This document shows positions 45,800 through 54,660 of a stretch of 61,766 bases of DNA, piece after piece; within the stretch, counting starts at the first letter, position 1; each line of letters starts with the position of its first letter. The notes beneath the pieces were generated by a model, which saw only the letters and a list, made by a program, of their open reading frames with translations, ran no database searches and was not told the origin of the DNA. Made by a program: the position numbers and the translations under genes. The DNA comes from SXMI01 sp964391365 (lineage in GTDB: Bacteria > Actinomycetota > Acidimicrobiia > Acidimicrobiales > Microtrichaceae), in the NCBI GenBank assembly GCA_964391365.1, contig CAYMKW010000004.1, forward strand, positions 1-61,766, given 5' to 3'.

Positions 45800-46954
45800 G
45801 TGGAGAACGAACGTGATCGACCGCTGCGCTACGGGTTCGCCGGCGTGGGCATGATGGGCATGGAGCACGTGCGCAACGTGCTGGCGCTGCCCGGGGCCGA
45901 GGTCGTGGCCGTCGCCGACCCCCACGGCGCCTCGCTCGACGCCGCACGTGCCGAGGTCGGCGACTCGCTGCGCTGCCACGACGACGTCAGCGACATGGTC
46001 GAGGCCGAGGAGCTCGACGTCGTGGTCGTGTCGACACCCAACTCGACGCACCGGTCCGTGCTCGAGCCGCTCTGGGGACGCCCGCTGCACCTGATGATCG
46101 AGAAGCCACTGTGCACCACCGTCGAGGACGCCGCCCTCGTCCGGGAGCGGGCGGCCGAGCACCCCGGTGTGGTGTGGGTCGGCCTCGAGTACCGCTACAT
46201 GCCGCCCGTGGCCCGGTTCGTCGACGAGGTGCGCTCGGGCGCCGCCGGCCGGGTCGTGATGCTCTCGGTCCGGGAGCACCGCTACCCGTTCCTGGTGAAG
46301 GTCGGCGACTGGAACCGGTTCACCCGCAACACCGGCGGGACGCTCGTCGAGAAGTGCTGCCACTTCTTCGATCTCATGCGGCTCGTGCTCGACGCCGACC
46401 CGGTGCGTGTCCTGGCGTCGGGCGGCCAGGACGTCAACCACCTCGACGAGCGCTACGACACCGACGTGGCCGAGGGAGAGGTGCCCGACATCCTCGACAA
46501 CGCGTTCGTCGTGGTCGACTTCGACAGCGGGGCCCGGGCCGTGCTGGACCTGTGCATGTTCGCCGAGGGGTCACGCTGGGAGCAGGAGCTCGTGGCGACC
46601 GGGGACGCCGGCAAGGTCGAGGCGAACGTTCCGGGGTTCATGGAGGTCGTGCGCGGGCGGCGGCCCGAACTGGTGCTGGGCGGACGCGGCCCCGACTGGC
46701 CGGTCGAGGTCCTCGAGGTGGGCGAGGACGAGCGGGTCGCCGTGCAGGGCGGCCACCACGGCGCGAGCTACCTCGAGCACCTGGCGATGGTCGAGTCGAT
46801 CCGATCCGGCGCCCGCCCGCAGGTGGGCGTCGACGACGGGGTGTGGTCGGTGGCGATGGGCGTCGCGGCTCACCGGTCGATCGACGAGGGTCGTGTCGTG
46901 GAGTTGAGCGAGGTCCTGCCCGACGACCTCCTCGCCGAGCTCAGGCGTCGATGA
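45800..46954 (+). CDS. Gfo/Idh/MocA family oxidoreductase
   Basis: NAD(P)-dependent sugar or cyclitol dehydrogenase-like protein of 384 residues. The Rossmann start is YGFAGVGMMGMEHVRNV, followed by AEVVAVADPH, VVVSTPNSTH and the catalytic-lysine motif IEKPLCTTVED. The second domain has NTGGTLVEKCCHFFDLMRLVL, the substrate-binding region with His. The wording resembles inositol 2-dehydrogenase-like members, but the substrate is not assignable. The last 14 bases overlap the convergent metallo-hydrolase gene. Confidence 0.9.
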   Translation: MENERDRPLRYGFAGVGMMGMEHVRNVLALPGAEVVAVADPHGASLDAARAEVGDSLRCHDDVSDMVEAEELDVVVVSTPNSTHRSVLEPLWGRPLHLMIEKPLCTTVEDAALVRERAAEHPGVVWVGLEYRYMPPVARFVDEVRSGAAGRVVMLSVREHRYPFLVKVGDWNRFTRNTGGTLVEKCCHFFDLMRLVLDADPVRVLASGGQDVNHLDERYDTDVAEGEVPDILDNAFVVVDFDSGARAVLDLCMFAEGSRWEQELVATGDAGKVEANVPGFMEVVRGRRPELVLGGRGPDWPVEVLEVGEDERVAVQGGHHGASYLEHLAMVESIRSGARPQVGVDDGVWSVAMGVAAHRSIDEGRVVELSEVLPDDLLAELRRR

Positions 46955-47777
46955 CGCCGAGGTCGTCGGGGGCGAGCACCTCGCCGTCGAAGTGCTCCCG
47001 GGCCAGCGCGATCCACTCGTCGGCCCCGCCGGGCGGTGGCGCCGGCACCATGTGGGTGAGCACGAGCGTTCGCACGCCACCCCGGGCGGCGGTCCGGGCG
47101 GCGTCGGCCACCGACGAGTGGTAGTCGCAGATGTCCTGGAACCTCTGCATCGGCACCTGCCGCACGATGTCGTCACGGATGACCGTCTGCACGTACACGT
47201 CGGCGCCCGCCACCAGCGCGTCGAGCCCCTCGCAGGGCACCGTGTCACCGGCGATCGCGACGACCGCCCCGTCGTGCTCGACCCGGTAGCCGACCGTCGG
47301 CGCCACCGGTCGGTGGTCGGTCGGCTCCGCCGTCACCGAGACCCCGGCGGCGGAGAGCGCGTCGAGGGTCACCGGCCCGTCGAGCACCTCGGTCACCTCC
47401 ACGCCGGGTTGCCACTGCAGATCCTCGTGGTGGGCGATCCGGTAGCCGATGTCGTCGGTCAGCATCTCGAGCGTCCGGTCGGCGAACCGCTGCGTCCCCG
47501 GCGGGCCCACGACCACCAGCGGACTGGGCGCCGGCGACGTCACCCACCGGGTCGTGACGACGTCGTTGAAGTCGCTCACGTGGTCCGAGTGGAGGTGCGT
47601 CAGGAACTGTGCGGCCAGCAGCGCCGGTGACGGCAGCCCGGCGGCGGCGAGACGCATGAGCACGCCGCGCCCGCAGTCGAACAGCAGTTGGAGGCCGCCG
47701 GCCTCGACCAGGGTTGCGGGGCCCGCCCGATTCGGGTCGGGGAGGGGCGAGCCGGTACCGAGGAGCGTGATGCGCAT
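46941..47777 (-). CDS. MBL-fold metallo-hydrolase (RNase Z/arylsulfatase-like)
   Basis: Metallo-beta-lactamase-fold enzyme of 278 residues. It begins MRITLLGTGSPLPDPNRAGP as RNase Z-like proteins do, and has the metal motif FLTHLHSDHVSDF (HxHxDH), VVAIAGDTVPCEGLDALVAGADV, the later His in CDYHSSV and VLTHMVP. The lack of a long exosite arm argues for a phosphodiesterase- or arylsulfatase-like hydrolase rather than a tRNA 3'-processing enzyme. CAGGAT 6 bases before the ATG may be its -10; GGAGG sits directly against the ATG. Confidence 0.85.
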   Translation of the reverse strand: MRITLLGTGSPLPDPNRAGPATLVEAGGLQLLFDCGRGVLMRLAAAGLPSPALLAAQFLTHLHSDHVSDFNDVVTTRWVTSPAPSPLVVVGPPGTQRFADRTLEMLTDDIGYRIAHHEDLQWQPGVEVTEVLDGPVTLDALSAAGVSVTAEPTDHRPVAPTVGYRVEHDGAVVAIAGDTVPCEGLDALVAGADVYVQTVIRDDIVRQVPMQRFQDICDYHSSVADAARTAARGGVRTLVLTHMVPAPPPGGADEWIALAREHFDGEVLAPDDLGVIDA

Positions 47778-47789
47778 CCTCCGATCCTG

Positions 47790-49130
47790 TCACTCCCGGG
47801 CGGACCCGCTGCCCGGCCCGGCCCGGGCGGTGCCGAGGGTCGCCGACTCCGGTGGCGGGAACCCGTCGATCCGTCGGAGCGCCGGGAATGCGACCGCAGC
47901 GACCGCCACCACCACCAGCGTGGCCGCGCCACCGAACGCCACGGCGATCGGAGCGCCGAACAACTGCCCCGTGACCCCGGACTCGAAGGCGCCGAGCTCG
48001 TTCGACGCCCCGATGAACACGTTCTCGACCGCCAGTACCCGTCCCCGGTACTCGTCGGGCGTGATGAGCGGGACGAGCGTCGCCCGGACGAACACGCTCA
48101 CGGCGTCGGCGGCGCTCATCACGAACAGCGCGGCGAACGCCACCGCGAAGCGCGTCGTGGCACCCAGCACGATCGTCGCCACACCGAAGATCGCCACGCA
48201 GACGAGCAGCGTCGGCCCGATCCGTCGACGCAGCGGCCGGGCGACGAGCGCTGCGGTGGTGAGCGCCGCGCCGATGCCCCCGGCCGCACGGAGCCAACCG
48301 AGGCCGGACGCGTCGGTCCCGAGTCGCGTCGTGGCGATGGCCGGCAGCAGCGCCACCGCGCCTCCGAAGAGCACGGCGAAGAGGTCGAGTGAGATGGTCC
48401 CGAGCAGGATGGGGTTGTGGCGGATCACCCGAAGCCCGTCGAGTGCCGACCTCCAACCCGGGCGCTCGGCGTCGACCGGCGGCTCGGCCCGCCGCCGCAG
48501 CCGGAGCAGCGGCAGCACGGCGGCGGCGACGAGCAGGAGGGCCACCGAACCCAGGTAGGCGAGCGGCGGATCGGTGGCGTACAGCACGCCGCCGATCACC
48601 GGCCCGACGATCAGTCCGACCTGCCAGGACGCCGAGAACATCGGGACGATCCGGGGGAGGGCCTCGGGAGCGACGAGGGTGGCCGGCAGGGCCCGGACCG
48701 CCGGAGCGGCGAGCGCCCGGAACGAGCCGAAGACGACGACCATGGCGAGCAGTGGCCCGAACTCGTCGACCCCCCGCCAGGTCAGCCAGGCCAGACCGCC
48801 GACCGCTGTGGACTCACCGAGGAGGGCGAGCCCGTACATCGTGCGGCGGTCGAAGCGGTCGGCGAGCGCCCCGGCCGGCACCGCCAGGACGAGCGCGGGG
48901 AGGAACTCGGCGAGTCCGAGCAGCCCGAGGTCCAGTTCGCGTCCGGTCAGCTCGAAGACCTGGTAACCGAGCGCTGTGGTCTGGGCGAGCGCGGCCATGG
49001 TCGCTGCGCTCACCGAGACGAGGAAGGCGACCACGGAACGGTCCCGGACGACCTCCCGGGCCGTGGGGGTGGCCGAAGGGGGAGCCGGTACCGACGACCG
49101 GGGCCCGTGCCCGGAGGGTTCCTGATCCAC
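47790..49130 (-). CDS. MFS transporter, MFS_3/EntS-like exporter
   Basis: Twelve-helix transporter of 446 residues of the group that includes the enterobactin exporter EntS and macrolide exporters. Typical: VVAFLVSVSAATMAALAQTTALGY in helix 1, LAEFLPALVLAVPAGALADRFDRRTMY (motif A), and SASWQVGLIVGPVIGG in helix 5. Probably exports a small hydrophobic compound. GTG 49130 lies 9 bases behind TAGCGT. It lies just upstream of the metallo-hydrolase on the same strand (12 bases), so the two are probably co-transcribed. Confidence 0.87.
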   Translation of the reverse strand: MDQEPSGHGPRSSVPAPPSATPTAREVVRDRSVVAFLVSVSAATMAALAQTTALGYQVFELTGRELDLGLLGLAEFLPALVLAVPAGALADRFDRRTMYGLALLGESTAVGGLAWLTWRGVDEFGPLLAMVVVFGSFRALAAPAVRALPATLVAPEALPRIVPMFSASWQVGLIVGPVIGGVLYATDPPLAYLGSVALLLVAAAVLPLLRLRRRAEPPVDAERPGWRSALDGLRVIRHNPILLGTISLDLFAVLFGGAVALLPAIATTRLGTDASGLGWLRAAGGIGAALTTAALVARPLRRRIGPTLLVCVAIFGVATIVLGATTRFAVAFAALFVMSAADAVSVFVRATLVPLITPDEYRGRVLAVENVFIGASNELGAFESGVTGQLFGAPIAVAFGGAATLVVVAVAAVAFPALRRIDGFPPPESATLGTARAGPGSGSARE

Positions 49131-49139
49131 GACGCCAAC

Positions 49140-49145
49140 ACGCTA
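49140..49145 (-). promoter_or_regulatory. -10 element (TAGCGT) of the MFS exporter gene
   Basis: Minus-strand TAGCGT, 9 bases, then GTG at 49130. Confidence 0.55.
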
Positions 49146-49229
49146 CCGCCGGCAGCCGCCGACCCCGGGAGTTCACCCGGAGTCCGTTGACCGCCCCGGT
49201 ACTGCGGGCGCATGCTTGCTGTATCCGCA

Positions 49230-49251
49230 CCGCTGCGTGGCGACGCAGTGG
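49230..49251 (+). promoter_or_regulatory. Leader hairpin before the glycine-rich lipoprotein gene
   Basis: CCGCTGCGT, loop GGCG, ACGCAGTGG: a 9-bp stem with one G-U pair, 9 bases before the GAGGGAG ribosome site. It may affect mRNA stability or translation. Confidence 0.4.
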
Positions 49252-49275
49252 GATCACCGTGAGGGAGATGTGGCC

Positions 49276-50964
49276 ATGGGTCGCACCAAGCTGTTCCTGC
49301 CCGTCATCGTCGCCGTCATGGCGCTCGCCGCGGCGTGCACCATGCCGCCGCCAGGAGGTGGCGGCGGCACCGGTCCGACGACCACGACGTCCACGACCAC
49401 GACGACGGCGCCGCCACAGGACGTCGACGGCGACGGGTTCAACACGCTGTCCGACTGCGACGACGCCGACCCGTCGATCAACCCGGGGGCTTCCGACCCG
49501 GCCGGTGACGACGTCGACGCGAACTGCGATGGCATCGACGGCGTGCAGAGCGCTGCGGTCTTCGTCAACGCGACCACCGGCAGCGACACCAGCACCTGCG
49601 GAATCATCACCGAGCCGTGTGCCTCGATCGGTCAGGGTCAGTTCCGGGCGGTGTCGCAGGGGCTGGCGAGCGTGTTCGTCGCCGGCGGCACCTACGCCAA
49701 GTTCACGGTGGTCCCGGGTATCGAGGTCCGCGGCGGCTACGGCCAGAACTACCAGCGCGGGATCGCCGCCACCGGCAGCACCACCGCAACGGTGAACGCC
49801 TCGTTCGATGCCTCGGTCGGCGGCCCGGTCGCGATGATCGCCGACGGCGTGACGACACCGACGACGATTGCGGATCTGGGGCTCGTCGGCGTGACCGGGC
49901 TCGGTTCGTCGGTGGCCGGTACGGGGCAGGTCGCGACCACGGTGCTCGTGCGGAACTCGTCGAGCGCCCTCGTCCTCGACTCCCTGCAGGTGATCGGCGG
50001 TATCGGCGGCGCAGGCGCCAACGGCTCCGCTGGAACGGCAGCCTCGCAGAGCCCGGCGGCGGCCGGTCAGGGCGGCGGCAACGGCTCGGAGCCGGGCGGC
50101 GTGTGCAACACCTCGACGGCCGGCGGTGGCGGGAGCGGATCCGGTGGCGGTGGCAACGGTGGCCGCGGCGGCGTCGTGGACGGCAGCTGCACCACCGTGT
50201 TCGGCGCGGTGATCGCCTGCAACAACTGCGACGCCCAGGGTGGCCAGGGTGGCGGCAACGGGTCGGGTGCGAGCGCACCGTTCGGCATCGGTGGTGCCGG
50301 CGGACAGGCCGGCACCGACGGCCTCCCCGGGATCTGCACGATCGGCGCCGGCCCGGCGGTCAACGGTGTTCCCGGGGCGAACGGCGCTGACGGCGCCGCC
50401 GGCACCGGCGGCGCGGGCGGTGCGGCCGGCGCTGCTGGTGGTACCGGCAACCTGGGCTCCAACGGGCTGCCGGGTGGCGGCGGTGGCGGCGGTGGCGCCA
50501 ACGACTGCAACATCGACGATGCCGGCGCCGGCGGCGGTGGCGGTGGAGCCGGCGGCGCCCGCGCCACGTCGGGCGGTGCCGGTGGTGCGGCCGGAGCGAA
50601 CTCGGTGGCGCTGCGCCTCGACAACTCCTCGCCGGTGCTGCTCGGCGTGACGATCACGCTCGGCCGGGGCGGTCGTGGCGGCGACGGCGGGGCCGGAGCG
50701 CTCGGCCAGCCGGGTGGTTCCGGTGGCACGGGCGGAGCGGCGTTCGAACGTGGCGGTGCGGGCGGCAACGGCGGGACCGGCGGCCGGGGCGGCGCCTCGG
50801 GTGCCGGCGGCGGTGGTGGCGGCGGTGCCGCGATCGGGCTGTCCCGGACTGCGTCGAGCGGCCCGACGGGGACGCCGACGTTCTTCTCGGGCTTCGGCGG
50901 TGCCGGCGGAACGGGCGGCAACACGGGTGCGACCGGGCTGGTCCAGAACACCGTCGTCGCCTGA
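49276..50964 (+). CDS. Glycine-rich (PGRS-like) lipoprotein with MopE-type metal-binding motif
   Basis: Secreted protein of 562 residues in four parts. A signal peptide ends at lipidated Cys21 (AAAC), then a Gly/Thr-rich linker. Residues about 49-92 are a MopE-like calcium-binding stretch (DVDGDGFNTLSDCDDADPS, then DVDANCDGIDG). Residues about 95-240 resemble the start of a beta-helix (VFVNATTGSDTSTCGIITEP, GTYAKFTVVPGIEVRGGYGQ). From about 240 to the end GGxGG repeats dominate, reminiscent of mycobacterial PGRS proteins, with about eight Cys in the loops. ATG 49276 has GAGGGAG 9 bases upstream. Probably a surface-exposed structural or adhesive protein; no enzyme motif is visible. Confidence 0.82.
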   Translation: MGRTKLFLPVIVAVMALAAACTMPPPGGGGGTGPTTTTSTTTTTAPPQDVDGDGFNTLSDCDDADPSINPGASDPAGDDVDANCDGIDGVQSAAVFVNATTGSDTSTCGIITEPCASIGQGQFRAVSQGLASVFVAGGTYAKFTVVPGIEVRGGYGQNYQRGIAATGSTTATVNASFDASVGGPVAMIADGVTTPTTIADLGLVGVTGLGSSVAGTGQVATTVLVRNSSSALVLDSLQVIGGIGGAGANGSAGTAASQSPAAAGQGGGNGSEPGGVCNTSTAGGGGSGSGGGGNGGRGGVVDGSCTTVFGAVIACNNCDAQGGQGGGNGSGASAPFGIGGAGGQAGTDGLPGICTIGAGPAVNGVPGANGADGAAGTGGAGGAAGAAGGTGNLGSNGLPGGGGGGGGANDCNIDDAGAGGGGGGAGGARATSGGAGGAAGANSVALRLDNSSPVLLGVTITLGRGGRGGDGGAGALGQPGGSGGTGGAAFERGGAGGNGGTGGRGGASGAGGGGGGGAAIGLSRTASSGPTGTPTFFSGFGGAGGTGGNTGATGLVQNTVVA

Positions 50965-51004
50965 CCGGACGACCGCCCGGGACGGGCGGGAGGATCGGAT
51001 GTGA

Positions 51005-51026
51005 CCGGGGGCCTGCGGGCCCCCGG
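51005..51026. terminator. GC hairpin with TGCG loop after the glycine-rich lipoprotein gene
   Basis: CCGGGGGCC, loop TGCG, GGCCCCCGG: a 9-bp perfect stem, 41 bases after the stop. No T-tract. The strongest of three hairpins with this tetraloop. Confidence 0.6.
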
Positions 51027-51057
51027 CGCCGCGTCCGGGCGACCGGACCGGGGACGG

Positions 51058-51063
51058 TAGCGT
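51058..51063 (+). promoter_or_regulatory. -10 element (TAGCGT) of a leaderless SDR gene
   Basis: TAGCGT, 6 bases, then ATG at 51070. No ribosome-binding site. Confidence 0.6.
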
Positions 51064-51069
51064 GCGCGC

Positions 51070-51927
51070 ATGAGCGAGCATCACGATCTTCCTCTGGCCG
51101 GAACGAGTGCCGTGGTCACCGGTGGCGGCAGCGGCATCGGACTGGAGTGCGCCCGGCGCCTGGTGCGTGACGGTGCCTCGGTGGTCCTCACCGGCCGGAC
51201 GGCCGAGCGACTCGATGCGGGCGCCGCGGACCTGGCAGGTGACCTGGCGGGTGGTGCCACGGTGGTGACCGCGGTGGGTGACACGACCGACGAGGATGCC
51301 GTCGCCGCTGCGGTGGCGGCTGCGGAGGTGCTCGCCCCGGTCACCTTCGCCGTCGCCTCGGCCGGCCGGGGTGGTCTGGGGCCGATCGTCGCCACGCCAC
51401 TCGAGGAGTGGACCGACGTCCTGGCCACCAACGCGACCGGCACCTTTCTGTTGTTCAAGCACGCGGGCGCGGCGATCGCCGCCAACGGCGGTGGCTCCAT
51501 GGTCGCCATCTCGTCGATCGCGGCGGCCGTCACGCACCCCTACATGGGCCCGTACTGCGTGTCGAAGGCGGCGATCGACGCGCTCGTTCGCCAGACGGCC
51601 GACGAACTGGGCCGGGCCGGCGTCCGGGTCAACTCGGTCCGTCCGGGGATCGTCGACACCGACCTCGTGTCGATGATCATGGACGATGCCCAGGTGATGG
51701 ACTCGTACCTGTCCAACATGCCGGTGTCCCGCACGGGCCACGTCGACGACGTCGCCGCTGCGGTCCGGTTCCTGCTCGGTCCCGAGTCGGGCTGGGTGAC
51801 GGGGACCTCGCTCAGCGTCGACGGCGGGCACCACCTGCGCCGGGGTCCGGACTTCGAGCCGGCGGCCCGGGCGTTCTTCGGGGACGACGCGGTGGCGGGT
51901 CTGGTCCCGCCGCACGGATCGGACTGA
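51070..51927 (+). CDS. Short-chain dehydrogenase/reductase
   Basis: NAD(P)-dependent SDR of 285 residues. Cofactor motif TGGGSGIGLECA (about residues 17-28). The usual NNAG is replaced by ASAGRGG. Catalytic Ser lies in ISSIAAAV and Tyr/Lys in YCVSKAA. PVSRTGHVDDVAAAVRFLLG and SVDGGHHLRRGP close the protein. Close relatives sit beside cytochrome P450 genes in actinobacterial lipid or steroid catabolism, as here: the P450 start is 4 bases after its stop. Substrate unknown. Confidence 0.9.
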   Translation: MSEHHDLPLAGTSAVVTGGGSGIGLECARRLVRDGASVVLTGRTAERLDAGAADLAGDLAGGATVVTAVGDTTDEDAVAAAVAAAEVLAPVTFAVASAGRGGLGPIVATPLEEWTDVLATNATGTFLLFKHAGAAIAANGGGSMVAISSIAAAVTHPYMGPYCVSKAAIDALVRQTADELGRAGVRVNSVRPGIVDTDLVSMIMDDAQVMDSYLSNMPVSRTGHVDDVAAAVRFLLGPESGWVTGTSLSVDGGHHLRRGPDFEPAARAFFGDDAVAGLVPPHGSD

Positions 51928-51931
51928 CGCC

Positions 51932-53119
51932 GTGACGCCCGGACGCCCTGAGGTCGACCTGCTCGACGGCGACTTCCACGCCGGCGACCCGTACCCGACC
52001 TGGGCGTGGATGCGGGCGAACGAGCCCGTCTACTGGGACGCGACCAACGAGTTGTGGGCGGTCACCCGCTACGACGACGTCGTGTTCGTGGAGCGTCGCA
52101 AGGACCGCTTCACCAGTGCGGACCAGGAGAAGGGCGGTTACCGGCCGAACATCCCGGCGGACCCGGCGATGATCGGTCTCGACGACCCGCACCACCAGGC
52201 GAGACGCAACCTGGTGGCCCGGCGGTTCACGCCCCGGGCCGTGGCGACCTGGGAGGACCACGTCCGCTCGACGGTCCGGAACCTGCTGGACGAGGCGCTC
52301 GCTCACGGCGGTCCGGTGGAGATCGTGGGTGAGCTCGCAGCCCCACTGCCGGCCGAGATGATCGGCCTCCTCCTGGGGTTCCCGGAGGAGATGTTCCCGG
52401 CGCTGCAGGAGTGGTCGGAACGGACGATCATGCTCGGCGGCGGACCCCGCTACTTCACCGAGGACGGCATCGCCGCCGCCATGGAGTTCGCTGCGGCGTC
52501 GGCCGACCTCTACGAGGCCAAGCGGGCGTGTCCTGCGGACGACGTGGTGTCGGTGTGGACGACGGCGACGGTGCCGGGCCACGAGTTCGGGGTGGATCAG
52601 GTGATCTCGGACTGCCTGCTCCTCCTGGATGGCGGCGCCGAGACCACCCGCACGGTGATCGCCCGGTCCATGGTCGAGTTCGCCCGCCGGCCCGATCAGT
52701 GGGCGCAGCTCCGTTCGGGCGCCGACCTGTCCGTTGCGGTCGAGGAGTGCATCCGGTGGGTGACCCCGATCCACAACATGTGCCGGGTCGCGGTCGAGGA
52801 TGTTGAACTGGGCGGGGTGACCGTCCGGCGGGGCCAGCAGGTGGTGCTCTGCTACTCGTCGGCGAACCGCGACGAGGCCTACTTCGACGACGCCGACGAC
52901 CTGATCGTCACCCGCGACCCGAACCACCACCTGAGCTTCGGGTTCGGGACGCACTTCTGTCTCGGGTCGTCACTGGCCCGGCTCGAGATCCGGGTGTTCC
53001 TCGAGGAGCTGCTCGACCGCGTCGAGCGGCTGGTCCTGCACCCGGACTCGATCGTGGACATGCCGAACGCGTTCGTCCACGGCATCCGCTCGGCGCAGAT
53101 GGACCTGCAGACCGGCTGA
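51932..53119 (+). CDS. Cytochrome P450
   Basis: Soluble haem-thiolate monooxygenase of 395 residues, bacterial class I. Visible: the I-helix oxygen-binding segment LLLDGGAETTRTVIA, the ExxR motif in EECIRWVTP, and the haem-binding loop FGFGTHFCLGSSLARLE with Cys343. The wording PHHQARRNLVARRFTP and the HFCLG loop resemble the actinobacterial CYP125/CYP142 area, but subfamily is not assigned. No ferredoxin or reductase gene lies beside it, so redox partners must come from elsewhere. Co-transcribed with the SDR. Confidence 0.93.
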   Translation: MTPGRPEVDLLDGDFHAGDPYPTWAWMRANEPVYWDATNELWAVTRYDDVVFVERRKDRFTSADQEKGGYRPNIPADPAMIGLDDPHHQARRNLVARRFTPRAVATWEDHVRSTVRNLLDEALAHGGPVEIVGELAAPLPAEMIGLLLGFPEEMFPALQEWSERTIMLGGGPRYFTEDGIAAAMEFAAASADLYEAKRACPADDVVSVWTTATVPGHEFGVDQVISDCLLLLDGGAETTRTVIARSMVEFARRPDQWAQLRSGADLSVAVEECIRWVTPIHNMCRVAVEDVELGGVTVRRGQQVVLCYSSANRDEAYFDDADDLIVTRDPNHHLSFGFGTHFCLGSSLARLEIRVFLEELLDRVERLVLHPDSIVDMPNAFVHGIRSAQMDLQTG

Positions 53120-53133
53120 CCCGTTGAGCCGGC

Positions 53134-54594
53134 TCAGCCCTCGAGCGTCGGCTCGGTGCCGTCGGGCAGGCAGATCGACTTCACCTCGAGGAACTCCTCG
53201 AGTCCCTCGCGGCCGAGCTCCCGGCCGACTCCGGAGCTCTTGAAGCCGCCGAACGGTGCGCTGAACTCCATGGAGAACCCGTTGACGGTGTAGGTGCCGG
53301 TCCGCACGCCCCGGGCGACGCCCAGTCCGCGGTCCACATCTGCGGTCCAGACCGAACCCGACAGTCCGTAGTCGCTGTCGTTGGCGATGCGCACGGCGTC
53401 GGCATCATCGTCGAACGGAATGACGCACAGGACGGGTCCGAAGATCTCCTCGCGGGCGATCGTCATGGTGTTGTCCACGTCCGCGAACACCGTCGGTTCC
53501 ACGAACCATCCCGTGTCGAACCCGTCGGGACGTCCACCGCCGGTGGTGATGCGGGCGCCCTCGTCGGCGCCGGTGCGGATGTAGCCCTCGACCCGGTCGC
53601 GCTGCCGTTCGGCGACGAGCGGCCCGACGGCGGTGCCCATGTCCATCGGGTCGCCCACCGGCATGGCCGCCACCCCGGCGGTCACGGCGTCGACCACCTC
53701 CTGGTACCGGCTGCGCGGCGCCAGGATCCGCGTCTGGGCGACGCAGGCCTGTCCGTTGTTCATGAGGGAACCGAGCGGCAGGAGGGACTCGACGGCGGCC
53801 TCGACGTCCACGTCGTCGAGGAACACCGCCGCCGACTTGCCGCCGAGCTCCAGCGTGCAGCGCTTCAGCTGTTCGCCGCAGATCCCGCCGATCCGTCGGC
53901 CGGCGGCGGTCGACCCGGTGAAGCTCACCTTGTCCACACCGGGGTGACGGACCAGGTACTCGCCGACCTCACGGTCGGCGGGCACCACGTTGAACACACC
54001 GGCCGGGATCCCGGCGGCCTCGACGCACTCGGCGAGGAGCAGGGCGTCGAGCGGTGTCTCCGGCGCCGGCTTGACGACCATCGTCGACCCCGACGCCAGC
54101 GTGGGGGCGAACTTCAGCATCGTGATGAACAGCGGCACGTTCCACGGGATGATCCCGGCGACGACGCCGACCGGCTCGCGCCGAACGATGGTGGGCGAGA
54201 GCATGCCCGCCCGGAGCTCCTCGAAGGGGTAGGTCCGGGTGAGGTCGGTGAAGAACTGCAGCACCATGGACGCTGCGCCCACCTGACCGAGCTGGCTGAA
54301 CAGCGTGGGGCAGCCGTTCTCGGCGGTGATGAGGTCGGCGAACTCGGTGAAACGCAGGTTGATCTGGTCGCCGAGGGCGGCCATCAGGTCGGCTCGCTCG
54401 GCGGCGGTCGTCGATCCCCAGGGGCCCGACAGCGCCTCACGGGCGGCGGCGACGGCCCGGTCCACGTCTGCCTCGGCGGCCTCGGGTGCGCTCCCGACGG
54501 CGCTCAGGTCGAACGGGTTGACCACGTCGAACGTGCGGTCGGTGGACGGTGCGACCCACTGGCCGCCGATGAAGAGCTGGTCGTAGCTGGGCAT
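53134..54594 (-). CDS. Aldehyde dehydrogenase
   Basis: NAD(P)-dependent aldehyde dehydrogenase of 486 residues. Landmarks: AGIIPWNVPLFITMLKFAPT (cofactor pocket), SFTGSTAAGRRI, catalytic Glu in TLELGGKSAAV and nucleophile C284 in MNNGQACVAQTRI. The C-terminal PFGGFKSSGVGRELGREG is standard. ATG 54594 lies 7 bases behind a TAGCGT box that faces away from the promoter of the next operon. It converges with the P450 gene, 14 bases apart. Confidence 0.93.
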   Translation of the reverse strand: MPSYDQLFIGGQWVAPSTDRTFDVVNPFDLSAVGSAPEAAEADVDRAVAAAREALSGPWGSTTAAERADLMAALGDQINLRFTEFADLITAENGCPTLFSQLGQVGAASMVLQFFTDLTRTYPFEELRAGMLSPTIVRREPVGVVAGIIPWNVPLFITMLKFAPTLASGSTMVVKPAPETPLDALLLAECVEAAGIPAGVFNVVPADREVGEYLVRHPGVDKVSFTGSTAAGRRIGGICGEQLKRCTLELGGKSAAVFLDDVDVEAAVESLLPLGSLMNNGQACVAQTRILAPRSRYQEVVDAVTAGVAAMPVGDPMDMGTAVGPLVAERQRDRVEGYIRTGADEGARITTGGGRPDGFDTGWFVEPTVFADVDNTMTIAREEIFGPVLCVIPFDDDADAVRIANDSDYGLSGSVWTADVDRGLGVARGVRTGTYTVNGFSMEFSAPFGGFKSSGVGRELGREGLEEFLEVKSICLPDGTEPTLEG

Positions 54595-54601
54595 GGCCGT
54601 C

Positions 54602-54607
54602 ACGCTA
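54602..54607 (-). promoter_or_regulatory. -10 element (TAGCGT) of leaderless aldehyde dehydrogenase gene
   Basis: Minus-strand TAGCGT, 7 bases, then ATG at 54594. Divergent from the same hexamer at 54648-54653. Confidence 0.6.
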
Positions 54608-54647
54608 CCCGCCGGGCCCGGGGCGGTCCGCGTCGACCCGGGGTCGC

Positions 54648-54653
54648 TAGCGT
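54648..54653 (+). promoter_or_regulatory. -10 element (TAGCGT) of the Gfo/Idh-DHDPS-OYE operon
   Basis: TAGCGT, 7 bases, then GTG at 54661. Forms a bidirectional unit with the aldehyde dehydrogenase promoter in a 66-base spacer. Confidence 0.6.
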
Positions 54654-54660
54654 GCGGACC

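Noticed and set aside
50067..51071. A proline-rich 334-codon minus-strand frame that could be taken for a cell-wall protein
   Set aside because: It is the complement of the GGxGG repeats of the glycine-rich lipoprotein.
48814..51915. A 1033-codon open frame on the minus strand antisense to the glycine-rich lipoprotein and the SDR
   Set aside because: Low-complexity translation, no recognisable domain, fully covered by well-supported plus-strand genes. Long antisense frames are expected at this GC content.
51070..53119. Assigning the SDR-P450 pair to steroid catabolism
   Set aside because: The P450 has some CYP125/142-like wording, but no other steroid-degradation gene is present, so the claim cannot be supported from this window.
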